From positions 186,001 to 250,000 of the forward strand of contig NZ_JXJU01000001.1 in the NCBI RefSeq assembly GCF_002441655.1: 64,000 nucleotides of DNA, read 5' to 3'. The DNA comes from Lactococcus fujiensis JCM 16395 (GTDB lineage: Bacteria; Bacillota; Bacilli; Lactobacillales; Streptococcaceae). The notes under the pieces are model-generated. The model was given only the letters and a program-made list of their open reading frames with translations. It did not search any database and was not told where the DNA came from. Numbering within the stretch: position 1 is the first letter of the stretch; each line of letters begins with the position of its first letter. Made by a program: the position numbers and the translations under genes. Of the stretch, positions 27,319 to 36,732 are shown piece after piece.

Positions 27319-28005
27319 ATGTTGAATACAAGAAAATTTTGGACTTTACAGATTTTTTTCCTAATATTTTGCCTTTTTTGTATGTTTTTATCTGTACTTA
27401 ACTATGGTAAAATTACCCTTCATATTTCTATTAATATTTCGATGAGTATGGCTTGGAACGTATTTTTGGCCCTCATTGCTTATGATTTTTCATATTTAGC
27501 AATAAATTCAGGTCGGCGGTTGATTCAAGGGATTGCTGGCTTTTTTTGGCTGATTTTTTATCCAAATACTTTTTATGTTTTGACTGACGCAAAGCATTTT
27601 GCAGATTGGTTTGACCTGTCAAAACTTAAATCCTTTTCTAATTTACGAACGATTCTTGACTTTAATGTTTTGATTTTTGGAATCATTTTCGGTGTCATCT
27701 TAGGTGCCTGGTCCATTCAATTGATTTTGCATCATTTTGTAAAAAACAATTATTTAAAAGCAGTTTTGCTTTTTGTTATTTCTTTTTTGAGTTCGATTGG
27801 TATTTTTGTTGGACGTTCTGAAGCATTACGTTTGAATTCGTGGGACTTAGTTTTTCATCCTTGGGAAACGCTAATGTTGATTATTCATTCGATAAGTGCA
27901 AGTAACATGGGCTTTTTCTTAACATTTACCTTCTGTCAATTGGCATTAATAGCATTGTTTTATTTGGCCCCACATTTGGGAGACTGGAATAGAAGGGGCG
28001 AGTGA
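27319..28005 (+). CDS. DUF1361 integral membrane protein
   Basis: 228 residues from ATG 27319, with about six to seven hydrophobic segments and the DUF1361 signature FYPNTFYVLTD after GFFWLI, plus a later VGRSEALRLNSWDL. The function of DUF1361 proteins is not known to me. An in-frame ATG at 27301 overlaps the -10 box of the promoter and would not be transcribed from it, so the start at 27319 (MLNTRKFW) is chosen; there is no ribosome site before it. A hairpin GGCGAG/CTCGCC spans the stop codon region (about 27997-28018) without a T run. Confidence 0.8.
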   Translation: MLNTRKFWTLQIFFLIFCLFCMFLSVLNYGKITLHISINISMSMAWNVFLALIAYDFSYLAINSGRRLIQGIAGFFWLIFYPNTFYVLTDAKHFADWFDLSKLKSFSNLRTILDFNVLIFGIIFGVILGAWSIQLILHHFVKNNYLKAVLLFVISFLSSIGIFVGRSEALRLNSWDLVFHPWETLMLIIHSISASNMGFFLTFTFCQLALIALFYLAPHLGDWNRRGE

Positions 28006-28036
28006 GAAAATATCTCGCCGTGATAAGGATTATGAC

Positions 28037-28064
28037 TTGACAAAAATTGAACTTGTGGTATAAT
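28037..28064 (+). promoter_or_regulatory. Strong promoter of the rimP-nusA-infB operon
   Basis: TTGACA (28037-28042), 16-bp spacer, TATAAT (28059-28064) with an extended TGG (28056-28058). It is among the best matches to consensus in the window, fitting the high expression of translation factors. Confidence 0.88.
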
Positions 28065-28084
28065 AGTTTTAAATAATTAGTAGA

Positions 28085-28130
28085 AAGGAGCGTCTGAGAG
28101 GACGCTCCTTCTCTGTGCTTTGGAAAGGAG
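28085..28130 (+). promoter_or_regulatory. rimP leader hairpin with duplicated Shine-Dalgarno (possible translational switch)
   Basis: A perfect 10-bp stem AAGGAGCGTC (28085-28094) / GACGCTCCTT (28101-28110) with a TGAGAG loop lies in the 5' leader. The left arm contains GAAAGGAG, and the real rimP ribosome site 40 nt later is the same GAAAGGAG (28123-28130). The segment CTCCTT (28105-28110) can therefore pair with either copy. When the first hairpin forms, the rimP site is free; if the upstream copy is masked, CTCCTT could cover the real site. Confidence 0.5.
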
Positions 28131-28136
28131 AAAGAT

Positions 28137-28610
28137 ATGTCAGATATTACAGAAGTCGTTGAAAATTTCGTTCTACCACATTTACCTGAACCTTTTGTCT
28201 TACATGCGGTTGAATGGGAAAAATTTGGTGGTGACATGGTTCTACGTATTTTAGTTGATAAGCCAGGAGGCATCACGATTGATGAAACTGGAGAATTAAG
28301 TGAGGTTATATCGCCTCTACTTGATACGATGCAACCAGATCCGTTTCCTAAAGAAGGCTACATGCTTGAAGTATCAAGCCCTGGAGCTGAACGTCCGCTG
28401 AAAAAAGCAGCACATTTTGAAGAAGCAATTGGAGAATTTGTTCTTGTTAAACTTTATCAAAAAGTTAATGGTGAGAAAGAATATACAGGTGATTTAATTG
28501 CATTTGATGGGAAGAAATTGACTTTAGACGTCTTGGATAAGACACGCCACAAGACAATTGAAATTCCATTAGAGTTGATTTCAAAAGCTCAAACTTTAGT
28601 TAAATTCTAA
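28137..28610 (+). CDS. rimP: Ribosome maturation factor RimP
   Basis: 157 residues, needed for 30S subunit assembly. Typical motifs: the N-terminal alpha/beta domain with [16 protein letters not shown], ending in [14 protein letters not shown], then the C-terminal SH3-like domain ([17 protein letters not shown]). It heads the classical rimP-nusA-ylxR-ylxQ-infB-rbfA operon. AAAGGAG lies 6 nt before the ATG. Confidence 0.95.
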   Translation: MSDITEVVENFVLPHLPEPFVLHAVEWEKFGGDMVLRILVDKPGGITIDETGELSEVISPLLDTMQPDPFPKEGYMLEVSSPGAERPLKKAAHFEEAIGEFVLVKLYQKVNGEKEYTGDLIAFDGKKLTLDVLDKTRHKTIEIPLELISKAQTLVKF

Positions 28611-28685
28611 ATTTGGCTGTTGTCATCAAAAATTGAGATAAATGTAAATAAAAATTAATTTTCTAAGAAGAAAGAGAGATATAAA

Positions 28686-29849
28686 ATGAGCAAAGAAATG
28701 CTGAACGCCTTTGCAATGTTGGAAGAAGAAAAAAGGATTAAGCCTGAAATTGTGATTGATGCAATTGAGCAAGCGATCACAGCTGCTTACAAACGCCAAT
28801 ACGGTCAAGCACAAAATGTAAAAGTTATTTTCGATGAAAAAAAAGGAAACTTCAACGTATATTCAACACGTGAAGTTGTTGATGAAGTTTTTGATAGTCG
28901 TTTAGAAATTTCACTTGATGATGCCTTGGAACTTAATCCTCACTATGAAATTGGCGACAAAATCATGTTTGAAGAAAAACCTAAAGATTTTGCTCGTACA
29001 GCCGCTGGTGCAGCAAAGCAAGTCATCATGCAAAAAATGCGTGAAGAAGAACGGACTATTATTTACAATGAATATTCTCGTTACAAAGATGAGATCATTC
29101 AAGGGACCGTTGAAAAGATTGATAATCGTGCGGTTTATGTTAATCTTGGTCGTGTCGATGCCTTATTGACGAAGAAAGATCAAATCGCTCAAGAACGTTA
29201 TCACGTTGGTGACCGTGTGAAAGTTTACGTTACTGATGTCATTTTGACACCAAAAGGGACCCGTGTTTTCATTTCACGTACGGTTCCAAATATGTTGAAA
29301 CGCATGTTTGAAAAAGAAATTCCTGAAGTATTTGATGGAACTGTTGAAATCAAATCTATTGCGCGCGATGCAGGTGATCGTGCCAAAGTGATTGTTCAAT
29401 CACACGATGACAACGTCGATGCAATTGGAACAATGGTTGGGAGTAAAGGTGCCCGTATTCAAGGCATCATCCGTGAGCTTGCTGGCGAAAAAATGGACAT
29501 CATTGAATATTCTTCTGATAAAGCCACATTGATTGCGAATGCTTTAAAACCAGCTAAAATTGAACAAGTTTTAATTACGGCTGATGGTGCTGCACTTGCT
29601 GTTGTTGCCAAAGACCAACTTTCACTTGCCATTGGTAAACGTGGTCAAAATGTTCGACTTGCGGCTCATGTAACGAACAGTAAAATCGACATCAAGTCAG
29701 CAGATGAATTTAACCTTGATGATTATGAATTTATCACTGATGACGAAGAAACAGTAGCTGAAGCCATTGAAACGACAGAAGTTTCAGATGAAGTTGTTGA
29801 AGAACAAGTTGAAACGGATGATGTTGTCGCTGTGGATAGTGAAGACTGA
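28686..29849 (+). CDS. nusA: Transcription termination/antitermination protein NusA
   Basis: 387 residues: N-terminal RNA-polymerase-binding domain (MSKEMLNAFAMLEEEKRI), S1 domain (IIQGTVEKIDNRAVYVNLG, about 130-200), then two KH domains with GSKGARIQGI and AIGKRGQNVRLA. A short acidic tail (EEQVETDDVVAVDSED) follows, as in Gram-positive NusA, which lacks the C-terminal repeats of E. coli. It binds RNAP and controls pausing and intrinsic termination. Confidence 0.96.
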   Translation: MSKEMLNAFAMLEEEKRIKPEIVIDAIEQAITAAYKRQYGQAQNVKVIFDEKKGNFNVYSTREVVDEVFDSRLEISLDDALELNPHYEIGDKIMFEEKPKDFARTAAGAAKQVIMQKMREEERTIIYNEYSRYKDEIIQGTVEKIDNRAVYVNLGRVDALLTKKDQIAQERYHVGDRVKVYVTDVILTPKGTRVFISRTVPNMLKRMFEKEIPEVFDGTVEIKSIARDAGDRAKVIVQSHDDNVDAIGTMVGSKGARIQGIIRELAGEKMDIIEYSSDKATLIANALKPAKIEQVLITADGAALAVVAKDQLSLAIGKRGQNVRLAAHVTNSKIDIKSADEFNLDDYEFITDDEETVAEAIETTEVSDEVVEEQVETDDVVAVDSED

Positions 29850-29855
29850 CCATGA

Positions 29856-29889
29856 TTTTGGCAGCTAAATCGTCTAAGAAGTGCCAAAA
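29856..29889 (+). promoter_or_regulatory. Inverted repeat between nusA and ylxR
   Basis: TTTTGGCA (29856-29863) and TGCCAAAA (29882-29889) are exact reverse complements around an 18-nt loop. It starts 6 nt after the nusA stop and ends 15 nt before ylxR. No T-run, so more likely an mRNA structure than a terminator. Confidence 0.4.
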
Positions 29890-29904
29890 ATGTGAGGATT
29901 TTAG

Positions 29905-30231
29905 ATGAAACAGAAAAAAATTCCGATGCGAAAGTCAGTGGTCTCCGGAGACCAATTTCCAAAACGCGACCTCTTAAGAATTGCATATACCAAAGAAGGT
30001 GAGATTTCGATTGATCCTGTTGGAAAAGCACACGGGCGAGGCGCTTATCTCGCTTTGTTGAATTCTGAGGCAGAATTAGCTAAAAAGAAACGTGTCTTTG
30101 ATCGTGCCTTTCAAACTAAAATTAGTGATTCCTTTTATGATGAGCTGATTGAATATGTGGCGCACCAAGTTGCACGTCGTGAACTTTCACAAACCACTTA
30201 TTCGGCAGAGGTATTACCTGATTATGACTAA
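29905..30231 (+). CDS. ylxR: YlxR family RNA-binding protein (RnpM type)
   Basis: 108 residues. The family core is visible: KIPMRKSVVSGDQFPKRDLLRI, the basic face and the GRGAYL loop (about residues 46-51). Many relatives have CXXC around position 10; here serines replace it. In B. subtilis the homologue (RnpM) binds RNase P RNA and modulates its activity. It sits in the conserved place between nusA and ylxQ. Confidence 0.92.
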   Translation: MKQKKIPMRKSVVSGDQFPKRDLLRIAYTKEGEISIDPVGKAHGRGAYLALLNSEAELAKKKRVFDRAFQTKISDSFYDELIEYVAHQVARRELSQTTYSAEVLPDYD

Positions 30232-30236
30232 AACAC

Positions 30237-30542
30237 ATGGATAAAAAACAACAATTATTTAATTTGATGGGACTTGCGAAACGGGCTAAGAAAACTATTA
30301 CTGGTGAAGACTTAGTTACGAAAGCCATTCAAAATGGTCAAGCTAAATTGGTCATTTTGGCAAATGATGCCTCTTCAAATTTGATGAAAAAAATGACTGA
30401 TAAATCAAGTTTTTATGAGGTTAACATTTGCTTAATCTTCTCAGAAAACGAACTATCGCAAGCAATTGGGCAACAACGTAAAGTGATTGCTATTGCTGAC
30501 GATGGATTTGCAAAGAAAATGGAGAGCCTCATGACTGAATGA
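30237..30542 (+). CDS. ylxQ: L7Ae-family ribosomal/RNA-binding protein YlxQ
   Basis: 101 residues with the L7Ae/L30e/S12e/Gadd45 fold: NLMGLAKRAKKTITGEDLV at the N-terminus, KLVILANDASSNLMKK and the IGQQRKVIAIADDGFA C-terminal part. Such proteins bind kink-turn RNA. The ATG follows the ylxR stop by 5 nt, indicating coupling. Confidence 0.9.
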   Translation: MDKKQQLFNLMGLAKRAKKTITGEDLVTKAIQNGQAKLVILANDASSNLMKKMTDKSSFYEVNICLIFSENELSQAIGQQRKVIAIADDGFAKKMESLMTE

Positions 30543-30563
30543 TATGAACAAAGGAGGACAAAA

Positions 30564-33410
30564 TTGTCTGATAAAAAACGTATTAATCAAATTGCTAAAG
30601 AAACAGGAATGTCAAATTTAGACCTTGTGAACGCAGCACAAGGACTTGGATTGGATGTGAAGTCTCATTCAAGCTCAGTGTCTGATGATGACGCAAAGAA
30701 AATTATTGCGAAAGTGAAAGCTGGCGGTGTCGAAACGACTCAAGCCCCAACTCAAACTCCGGCCCCTAAGAAAAAAGTGAAAAAAGAAAGCCCAGCACCT
30801 GCGCGTACTTTCGGCGGTAAGGCTATTGTAGAAGACCCAGCAATTTTAGCACGTATAAAAGCCAAAGAAGAGGCTGATAAAGCCGCGAAAGTTGCAAAAG
30901 CAGCGAAAGCTGAAAATGTTGAGAAAGTACAAGTTACACCTGCTCCCAAAAAAGTTGTTGAGCAAGCAAAACCTGTACAAAATGAACAACATCAATCAAC
31001 TCCAGCAAAACCTGTTCATCATGAGCCAGTGAAAAAAGCTGTTGCTGAAGAAAAAAATGAAAAGAGTGAATCAAACATCGTAGCAAAAACGGATCCTGCG
31101 AAAAACGACAAACCAAAATTTGGAAAAAAACCAAGAATCCAAATTAAAGTCGTTAAACGTGCAGAAGATATCAAAAAAGAGGCCGAAGCAGCAGCGGATA
31201 AACGTCGTGCTGAACATAAACCATTCGACCGAAATCGTAACCAAGATCGTCGTAATGGTGGAGCGAACCAAGATCGTCGTCGTCCGCAAAATAAAGATGG
31301 TCAAAATCATTTTGATAAGAAACGTCCTCAAGGTCAAGGGAATAATAACCAAGGCAATAATCAAGGACATAATAAATTTGATAAACCAGTAACAAGTTCA
31401 GAAGTATTTACAGTTCCTGCTAATGGTAAAACAAATCGTCGTGACCGTGATAAAAAACGTGGTGAACACGATAAGATAAGTGACGGCCGTCGCCAAGGCG
31501 GACCACTCCACGTTAATGATAACCGGAACCAAGTCCGGAATGCACGTAATTCAAACTGGAATAATGGAAACAGACATGGTGGACGTCGCAATAACAATAA
31601 CCACAACCAACAAGTATTACCACAAACTCAACGTAAATTCCATGAATTACCAGAAAGTCTTGAATATCAGGTTGGCATGAATGTTCAAGACATTGCTAAA
31701 GCAATAAAACGCGAACCAGCAGAAATTATCAAAAAACTCTTTATGATGGGTACAATGGTCAATCAAAACCAATCCCTCGATGAAGAAACAATTGAATTGA
31801 TTTTGATGGATTACGGTATTGAAGCAGTTAAAAAAGTCGAAGAAGATAAAACTGATATCGAACGTTTATTCGTTGAAGAGGGTTATCTTAATGAAGAAAA
31901 TATGGTTGAGCGTCCACCAGTTGTTACAATCATGGGTCACGTTGACCATGGTAAGACAACATTGCTTGACCACTTACGTAATTCTCATGTCACAGAAGGT
32001 GAAGCAGGCGGAATCACTCAGGCCATTGGTGCTTATCAAATTATGGCTAAAGGCAAGAAGATTACTTTCCTTGATACGCCAGGGCATGAAGCTTTCACAA
32101 GTATGCGTGCACGTGGTGCATCTGTAACGGACATTACAATTCTTGTTGTTGCAGCTGATGACGGTGTAATGCCACAAACAATCGAGGCAATTGATCATTC
32201 CAAAGCAGCTAATGTCCCTATTATCGTTGCAGTAAATAAGATTGATAAACCAGGTGCTAACCCAGCACGTGTCATGCAAGAATTGGCTGAACACGGTGTT
32301 ATCTCAACTGCTTGGGGTGGCGAGTCTGAATTTGTTGAAATTTCGGCTAAATTTGACAAGAACCTTGATGAACTTTTGGAAACTGTGCTTTTGGTTGCAG
32401 AAGTTCAAGAGCTTAAAGCCGATCCTACGGTTCGCGCAATTGGTACTGTTATTGAAGCCCGACTTGACCAAGGTAAAGGGGCTATCGCAACACTCTTGGT
32501 TCAACAAGGAACTTTACACGTTCAAGATCCAATCGTTGTTGGTAATACCTATGGACGTGTTCGTACAATGGTTAATGAACGTGGTCGTCGTATGAAAGAA
32601 GCACTACCTTCAACGCCAGTTGAATTGACTGGTTTGAATGAAATGCCTCAAGCAGGTGATCATTTCGCTGTCTTTGAAGATGAAAAAGCGGCCCGTGCAG
32701 CAGGTGAAGAACGTGCTAAACGTGCACAACTTGAAAAACGTAAATCAACTCGTCGTGTGAGTCTTGATAACCTCTTTGATACGCTTAAAGAAGGACAAGT
32801 TAAGACTGTCAATATTATTATCAAAGCTGATGTCCAAGGTTCTGCTGAAGCACTTGCAGCATCGCTCCAAAAAATTGATGTTGAAGGTGTTAAAGTTGAT
32901 ATTGTTCACGCGGCAGCTGGTGCGATTTCTGAATCTGATGTCGCTTTAGCTGAAGCTTCAAATGCGATCATTGTTGGTTTCAATGTTCGTCCAACAGGAA
33001 TTGCACGTGAACAAGCTGAACGCGCCGATGTTGATATTCGTCTCCACAGCATTATCTATAAAGTTATTGAAGAAGTTGAAACTGCAATGCGCGGTATGCT
33101 TGATCCAGAATTCAAAGAAGAAGTTATTGGTGAAGCAATTGTTCGTGAGGTATTCACAGTTTCTAAAGTTGGAACAATCGCTGGTTTCCTTGTTACTCGT
33201 GGTAAGGTTATGCGTGATGCAAGTATTCGTGTGATCCGTGAAGGGGTTGTTTTGTTTGACGGATCAATTGCGAGTCTTAAACATTACAAAGATGATGTTA
33301 AAGAAGTCGGTAATGCACAAGAAGGTGGTTTGATGGCAGAAGGTTACAATGATATTGCCATTGATGATACCATTGAAGTTTACAAAATGGTTGAAATTGA
33401 ACGTAAATAA
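30564..33410 (+). CDS. infB: Translation initiation factor IF-2
   Basis: 948 residues from a TTG start with AAGGAGG upstream. N-terminal IF2-N domain ([20 protein letters not shown]), then a long low-complexity linker rich in Ala/Lys and Asn/Gln/Arg/Gly (about residues 55-360, including NQDRRNGG-type repeats), a second IF2-N subdomain, and the GTPase core: G1 [10 protein letters not shown]3 DTPGHEAF, G4 NKID. Domains II-IV follow, ending in the fMet-tRNA-binding C2 region. It delivers initiator tRNA to the 30S subunit. Confidence 0.97.
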   Translation: MSDKKRINQIAKETGMSNLDLVNAAQGLGLDVKSHSSSVSDDDAKKIIAKVKAGGVETTQAPTQTPAPKKKVKKESPAPARTFGGKAIVEDPAILARIKAKEEADKAAKVAKAAKAENVEKVQVTPAPKKVVEQAKPVQNEQHQSTPAKPVHHEPVKKAVAEEKNEKSESNIVAKTDPAKNDKPKFGKKPRIQIKVVKRAEDIKKEAEAAADKRRAEHKPFDRNRNQDRRNGGANQDRRRPQNKDGQNHFDKKRPQGQGNNNQGNNQGHNKFDKPVTSSEVFTVPANGKTNRRDRDKKRGEHDKISDGRRQGGPLHVNDNRNQVRNARNSNWNNGNRHGGRRNNNNHNQQVLPQTQRKFHELPESLEYQVGMNVQDIAKAIKREPAEIIKKLFMMGTMVNQNQSLDEETIELILMDYGIEAVKKVEEDKTDIERLFVEEGYLNEENMVERPPVVTIMGHVDHGKTTLLDHLRNSHVTEGEAGGITQAIGAYQIMAKGKKITFLDTPGHEAFTSMRARGASVTDITILVVAADDGVMPQTIEAIDHSKAANVPIIVAVNKIDKPGANPARVMQELAEHGVISTAWGGESEFVEISAKFDKNLDELLETVLLVAEVQELKADPTVRAIGTVIEARLDQGKGAIATLLVQQGTLHVQDPIVVGNTYGRVRTMVNERGRRMKEALPSTPVELTGLNEMPQAGDHFAVFEDEKAARAAGEERAKRAQLEKRKSTRRVSLDNLFDTLKEGQVKTVNIIIKADVQGSAEALAASLQKIDVEGVKVDIVHAAAGAISESDVALAEASNAIIVGFNVRPTGIAREQAERADVDIRLHSIIYKVIEEVETAMRGMLDPEFKEEVIGEAIVREVFTVSKVGTIAGFLVTRGKVMRDASIRVIREGVVLFDGSIASLKHYKDDVKEVGNAQEGGLMAEGYNDIAIDDTIEVYKMVEIERK

Positions 33411-33584
33411 TTGAAGCAATCGTCTAAGATAATATTATTAATTATTTATCGGGTCAAGAATGCACTCTACTTATTATAGAAGAAATTAATTTCTCTATTT
33501 TAGTAATTATGTTAGTGTGCTCTTAATATGCCCAGGGACAAGTGACGATTTGTAAAAATGAAAACTTTGAGAAAGGAAAAAATT

Positions 33585-33938
33585 ATGGGAAATTCATTTA
33601 GAAGTGACCGTGTAGCTGTTGAAATCCAACGTGAAATCAATGATATTTTACGTAACAAAGTTCGTGATCCTCGTGTTCAAGACGTCAATATTACTGACGT
33701 TAAAGTGACAGGTGATTTGAGTCAAGCAACTGTCTATTATAGTCTTTTGTCGGAACTTGCATCGGACAATGAGAAGGCGAGTGCAGCTTTGAAAAAAGCG
33801 ACAGGACTCTTTAAGAGTGAACTCGCAAAACGGATGTCGATTTTCCGTATTCCTGAATTGACCTTTGAGAAAGATCAATCGGTTGAATATGGTTCAAAAA
33901 TTGATGAATTATTACGAGGATTGAATCAATCAAATTAA
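33585..33938 (+). CDS. rbfA: Ribosome-binding factor A
   Basis: 117 residues, the usual length. KH-like fold with [19 protein letters not shown] at the N-terminus, [20 protein letters not shown] in the centre and [13 protein letters not shown] near the end. It binds immature 30S subunits near helix 1 of 16S rRNA. ATG 33585 is chosen: GAGAAAGG lies 9 nt upstream, and the in-frame ATG 33558 adds nine unusual residues. The 174-nt gap to infB contains a 14-bp palindrome (33481-33494) and no certain promoter. Confidence 0.93.
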   Translation: MGNSFRSDRVAVEIQREINDILRNKVRDPRVQDVNITDVKVTGDLSQATVYYSLLSELASDNEKASAALKKATGLFKSELAKRMSIFRIPELTFEKDQSVEYGSKIDELLRGLNQSN

Positions 33939-33948
33939 TAATGAAAGG

Positions 33949-33977
33949 GTCTTATTCAAATGAATAAGGCTTTTTTA
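33949..33977 (+). terminator. Terminator of the rimP-rbfA operon
   Basis: Stem GTCTTATTC/GAATAAGGC (33949-33957 with 33962-33970, one G-T pair), AAAT loop, six T residues. Confidence 0.85.
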
Positions 33978-34023
33978 TTAGGTTTGATTTGTCCTTTCAT
34001 CAATGGAATGAAAGTTATTTTAA

Positions 34024-34032
34024 TGGTATAAT
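34024..34032 (+). promoter_or_regulatory. Extended -10 promoter for manA
   Basis: TGGTATAAT with TATAAT at 34027-34032, 31 nt before the chosen manA start. The -35 region is poor. Confidence 0.6.
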
Positions 34033-34063
34033 TAAATTATCAATTTATATGAAGAGGTCCAAA

Positions 34064-35011
34064 ATGAAGGAACCATTGTTTTTAGAATCTGTATTACAAG
34101 AAAAGATTTGGGGCGGCGACCATTTAAAAGCCTACGGGTATGATTTACCAAGTGATAAAGTGGGCGAATATTGGGCTATTTCTGCTCATCCACACGGTCG
34201 TTCAAAAATTGCAAACGGAGAATTTGCAGGTCAAACGCTTGATCAGTTGTATGCGGATCATCGTGAACTTTTTGGAGACAGTAAAGAAGAAGTTTTCCCA
34301 TTATTGACTAAGATTTTAGACGCCAATGATTGGCTATCTGTACAAGTACATCCTGATAATGAGTACGGTAAAAAGCATGAGGGTGAACTTGGGAAAACGG
34401 AATGTTGGTATATTATCTCAGCAGAACCAGGTGCTGAAATTATCTACGGTCATACGGCCAAATCTCGTGAAGAATTAGCTGAAATGATTCACGAGGGAAA
34501 ATGGGATGACTTGCTCACAAAAGTACCCGTTAAGGCTGGAGAATTTTATCATGTTCCTTCAGGAACAATGCATGCCATTGGTGCTGGAATTGTAATTTTG
34601 GAAACACAACAATCCTCTGATACGACTTATCGTGTTTATGATTTTGACCGTCGCGATAGTGAGGGGAATCTTCGTGAACTTCACATTCAACAATCGATTG
34701 ACGTCCTTACCATTCCGGGGGATAAGTTACCAGACAACAAAACTCTGAGCGAAAAATTTAATGGTGCTGAAATTACGACTTTGGTCAAATCAGAATTCTT
34801 CGACGTATACAAATGGGTAATCACTGATCGTCATGAGTTTACAAAGACTGGTTTATATACTTTAGTCTCTGTACTCGAAGGAGAAGGGACTCTGACGATT
34901 GATGGGATAGACTTTCCCATTGATAAGGGAAATCACTTTATTTTGCCAAGCACAATTGATAAGTGGACAATTTCTGGTCAACTTGAACTTATTGCCAGTA
35001 ACCCTGAATAA
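34064..35011 (+). CDS. manA: Mannose-6-phosphate isomerase, class I
   Basis: 315 residues, typical of the short Firmicutes type I enzyme. Zinc-binding and active-site motifs: KIWGGDHLKAYG, VQVHPDNEYG, GKTECWYI, VPSGTMHAIGAG and the late YRVYDFDRRD. It interconverts fructose-6-P and mannose-6-P, so it feeds mannose catabolism or GDP-mannose/GDP-fucose synthesis. ATG 34064 has GAAGAGG upstream and gives the family N-terminus; the longer frame from 33989 runs through the promoter. Monocistronic. Confidence 0.94.
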   Translation: MKEPLFLESVLQEKIWGGDHLKAYGYDLPSDKVGEYWAISAHPHGRSKIANGEFAGQTLDQLYADHRELFGDSKEEVFPLLTKILDANDWLSVQVHPDNEYGKKHEGELGKTECWYIISAEPGAEIIYGHTAKSREELAEMIHEGKWDDLLTKVPVKAGEFYHVPSGTMHAIGAGIVILETQQSSDTTYRVYDFDRRDSEGNLRELHIQQSIDVLTIPGDKLPDNKTLSEKFNGAEITTLVKSEFFDVYKWVITDRHEFTKTGLYTLVSVLEGEGTLTIDGIDFPIDKGNHFILPSTIDKWTISGQLELIASNPE

Positions 35012-35068
35012 ATAACGTGAGAAAAATTCTTGTCTAGTGGCAATGTGTGCTACTTTACTGCATTTTCT

Positions 35069-35116
35069 TCTTGTCTGTGAAGGCCTATGGAGTGGTCAGT
35101 AAGACAAGATTTTTTG
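35069..35116 (+). terminator. manA terminator with a duplicated stem arm
   Basis: TCTTGTCT (35069-35076) pairs perfectly with AGACAAGA (35102-35109), with a short inner GGCC/GGTC stem in the loop, then six T residues. A second identical TCTTGTCT copy at 35028-35035 could pair with the same 3' arm, giving two mutually exclusive structures. Confidence 0.7.
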
Positions 35117-35132
35117 TTGTCATATTTAATTC

Positions 35133-35174
35133 TTGCAAATTAATAATTTTGTGATATAATTTGATACATGAAAT
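35133..35174 (+). promoter_or_regulatory. fabT promoter with FabT-box-like inverted repeat
   Basis: TTGCAA (35133-35138), 16-bp spacer, TATAAT (35155-35160) with extended TGA. The imperfect inverted repeat ATTTGAT-AC-ATGAAAT (35159-35174) overlaps the -10 box and start site. FabT operators in streptococci and lactococci are TTTGA/TCAAA-type palindromes at this position, so autoregulation is likely. Confidence 0.6.
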
Positions 35175-35216
35175 GATTTGCAGTGTAAAATATTACTTGA
35201 ACAAATCGGAGATAAA

Positions 35217-35657
35217 ATGAAAACAGATTTTGATAAAGTCAATGAATGGCTGATTCAACTTTTCCATGATTTCATGATCTTAGAAGAACAATTCTTAAAA
35301 GATCGAGAGACACCAGATGTGACCGTCAAAGAATTACAAATTTTGACGTTGATTCACGCATTAGGCAGCTGTCGTGCGACAGATATTGCAAAGGACCAAA
35401 AGCTAGCCCTTTCAACCATAACTATTACACTTAATCGACTGGAAAAGAAAGGGTACATTCGTCGGACCCCTTCCAAGGTAGACCGCCGTGTCATTTTTGT
35501 GGGGCTTGAAGATAAAGGAAATGAACTCTGTGATCAGCACCGGGAATTTTTTAGTGATATAACTGACAGTCTTTTCGATAGCATTTACGGCACGACCGAA
35601 AATAAACTGGAAGGTGAATTAGGCAACTTGCACGATTCATTGGAGAACATGAAATAA
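35217..35657 (+). CDS. fabT: Fatty-acid biosynthesis repressor FabT (MarR family)
   Basis: 146 residues; MarR winged helix with the recognition region [29 protein letters not shown] and wing [13 protein letters not shown]. FabT binds acyl-ACP as co-repressor and represses the fab operon. GGAGATAAA precedes ATG 35217; the longer frame from 35178 runs over the leader. First gene of the fab operon, the standard streptococcal/lactococcal place; fabH starts one base after its stop. Confidence 0.93.
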   Translation: MKTDFDKVNEWLIQLFHDFMILEEQFLKDRETPDVTVKELQILTLIHALGSCRATDIAKDQKLALSTITITLNRLEKKGYIRRTPSKVDRRVIFVGLEDKGNELCDQHREFFSDITDSLFDSIYGTTENKLEGELGNLHDSLENMK

Positions 35658-35658
35658 G

Positions 35659-36630
35659 ATGTTTGCAAAAATCACAGCAGCAGCTCATGCCGCACCTCAA
35701 AATGTTGTCAGCAATGACAAACTTTCAACGATAATGGATACTTCTGATGAATGGATTTATTCACGGACAGGCATTAAAAATCGCCATATTTCTACAGGAG
35801 AGAATACTTCTGATTTGGCAATTGAAGTGGCTAGGAAAATTCTTGACCAGAAGAATTTGGATGCAAGTGAGCTAGACTTTATCATTGTCGCAACGATTAC
35901 ACCAGATTCAATGATGCCTTCAACGGCAGCGCGGGTTCAAGGTGCTATTGGTGCAACTAACGCATTTGCTTATGATTTAGTCGCCGCATGCTCTGGTTTT
36001 GTTTTTGCTTTGTCGACAGCTGAAAAGCTGATTCAGGCGGGTCAAAAAAAGGGACTTGTCATTGGTGCTGAAGTTTTTTCAAAAATTTTAGATTGGTCAG
36101 ATCGATCGACTGCTGTTTTATTTGGAGATGGCGCCGGTGGTGTTTTGTTAGAAAACACAGGTCGAAAGCCATTGGTTTTGGCAGAAACTTTAAGAACTGA
36201 TGGGTTGAGGGGAGATAAATTGCGGTCAGGACTGACCAAATTAAAATCGCCCTTTGTTGAAGGACGCTCAGAAGAAATGGCTTTGACTATGGATGGTCGT
36301 GCAATCTTTGATTTTGCTGTTCGTGATGTTCCTAAAAATATTGCACAAACCATTGAAAAAGCTGAATTAACATCAGACGACATTGATTATTTCATTTTAC
36401 ATCAAGCAAATTCGAGAATTCTTGATAAAATGGCCAAGAAATTGGGTGCTAATCGAGATAAATTCTTACAAAATATGGCAGAATATGGTAATACAAGTGC
36501 AGCAAGTATTCCTTTGCTCTTGTCAGAATCGCTTGAAAATGGTAAGCTATCCTTAGAAACAAATCAGAAACTTGTTTTGACTGGATTTGGCGGAGGATTG
36601 ACCTGGGGAACGATGATTATCCAGCTCTAA
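35659..36630 (+). CDS. fabH: 3-oxoacyl-ACP synthase III (KAS III)
   Basis: 323 residues. Catalytic triad visible: Cys111 in AACSGF, His in LHQANSRI, Asn in GNTSAAS. It condenses acetyl- or branched acyl-CoA with malonyl-ACP to start fatty-acid synthesis. Start one base after the fabT stop; a ribosome site is provided by the end of fabT (GGAG). Followed by a 102-nt gap with a hairpin before acpP. Confidence 0.97.
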   Translation: MFAKITAAAHAAPQNVVSNDKLSTIMDTSDEWIYSRTGIKNRHISTGENTSDLAIEVARKILDQKNLDASELDFIIVATITPDSMMPSTAARVQGAIGATNAFAYDLVAACSGFVFALSTAEKLIQAGQKKGLVIGAEVFSKILDWSDRSTAVLFGDGAGGVLLENTGRKPLVLAETLRTDGLRGDKLRSGLTKLKSPFVEGRSEEMALTMDGRAIFDFAVRDVPKNIAQTIEKAELTSDDIDYFILHQANSRILDKMAKKLGANRDKFLQNMAEYGNTSAASIPLLLSESLENGKLSLETNQKLVLTGFGGGLTWGTMIIQL

Positions 36631-36642
36631 TCGAAAGAAAAT

Positions 36643-36667
36643 GTTCGGCAAGAACTTCTTGTTGAAC
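36643..36667 (+). promoter_or_regulatory. Hairpin upstream of acpP
   Basis: GTTCGGCAAG (36643-36652) pairs with CTTGTTGAAC (36658-36667) over ten positions (two G-T pairs), AACTT loop. No T-run follows, so it is a processing or stability structure rather than a terminator. Confidence 0.55.
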
Positions 36668-36732
36668 GTACTAATAAAGGTTATAACCCCATTGAGGGAA
36701 TAATATATTTTCACTAATAAGGAGAAAAACTC

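Noticed and set aside
31071-31606. Overlapping reverse- and forward-frame ORFs across infB
   Set aside because: They arise from the Asn/Gln/Arg/Lys-rich low-complexity linker of IF-2, which leaves several frames open; no ribosome sites or recognisable domains.
29868-33429. Direct 12-nt repeat AATCGTCTAAGA at 29868-29879 and 33418-33429
   Set aside because: Repeats of this length are expected by chance in 64 kb of AT-rich sequence; no further similarity around the copies.
33481-33494. Palindrome AGAAATTAATTTCT upstream of rbfA as an operator
   Set aside because: AT-rich perfect palindromes of this size arise readily here; no promoter overlaps it and no related copy was found in the window.
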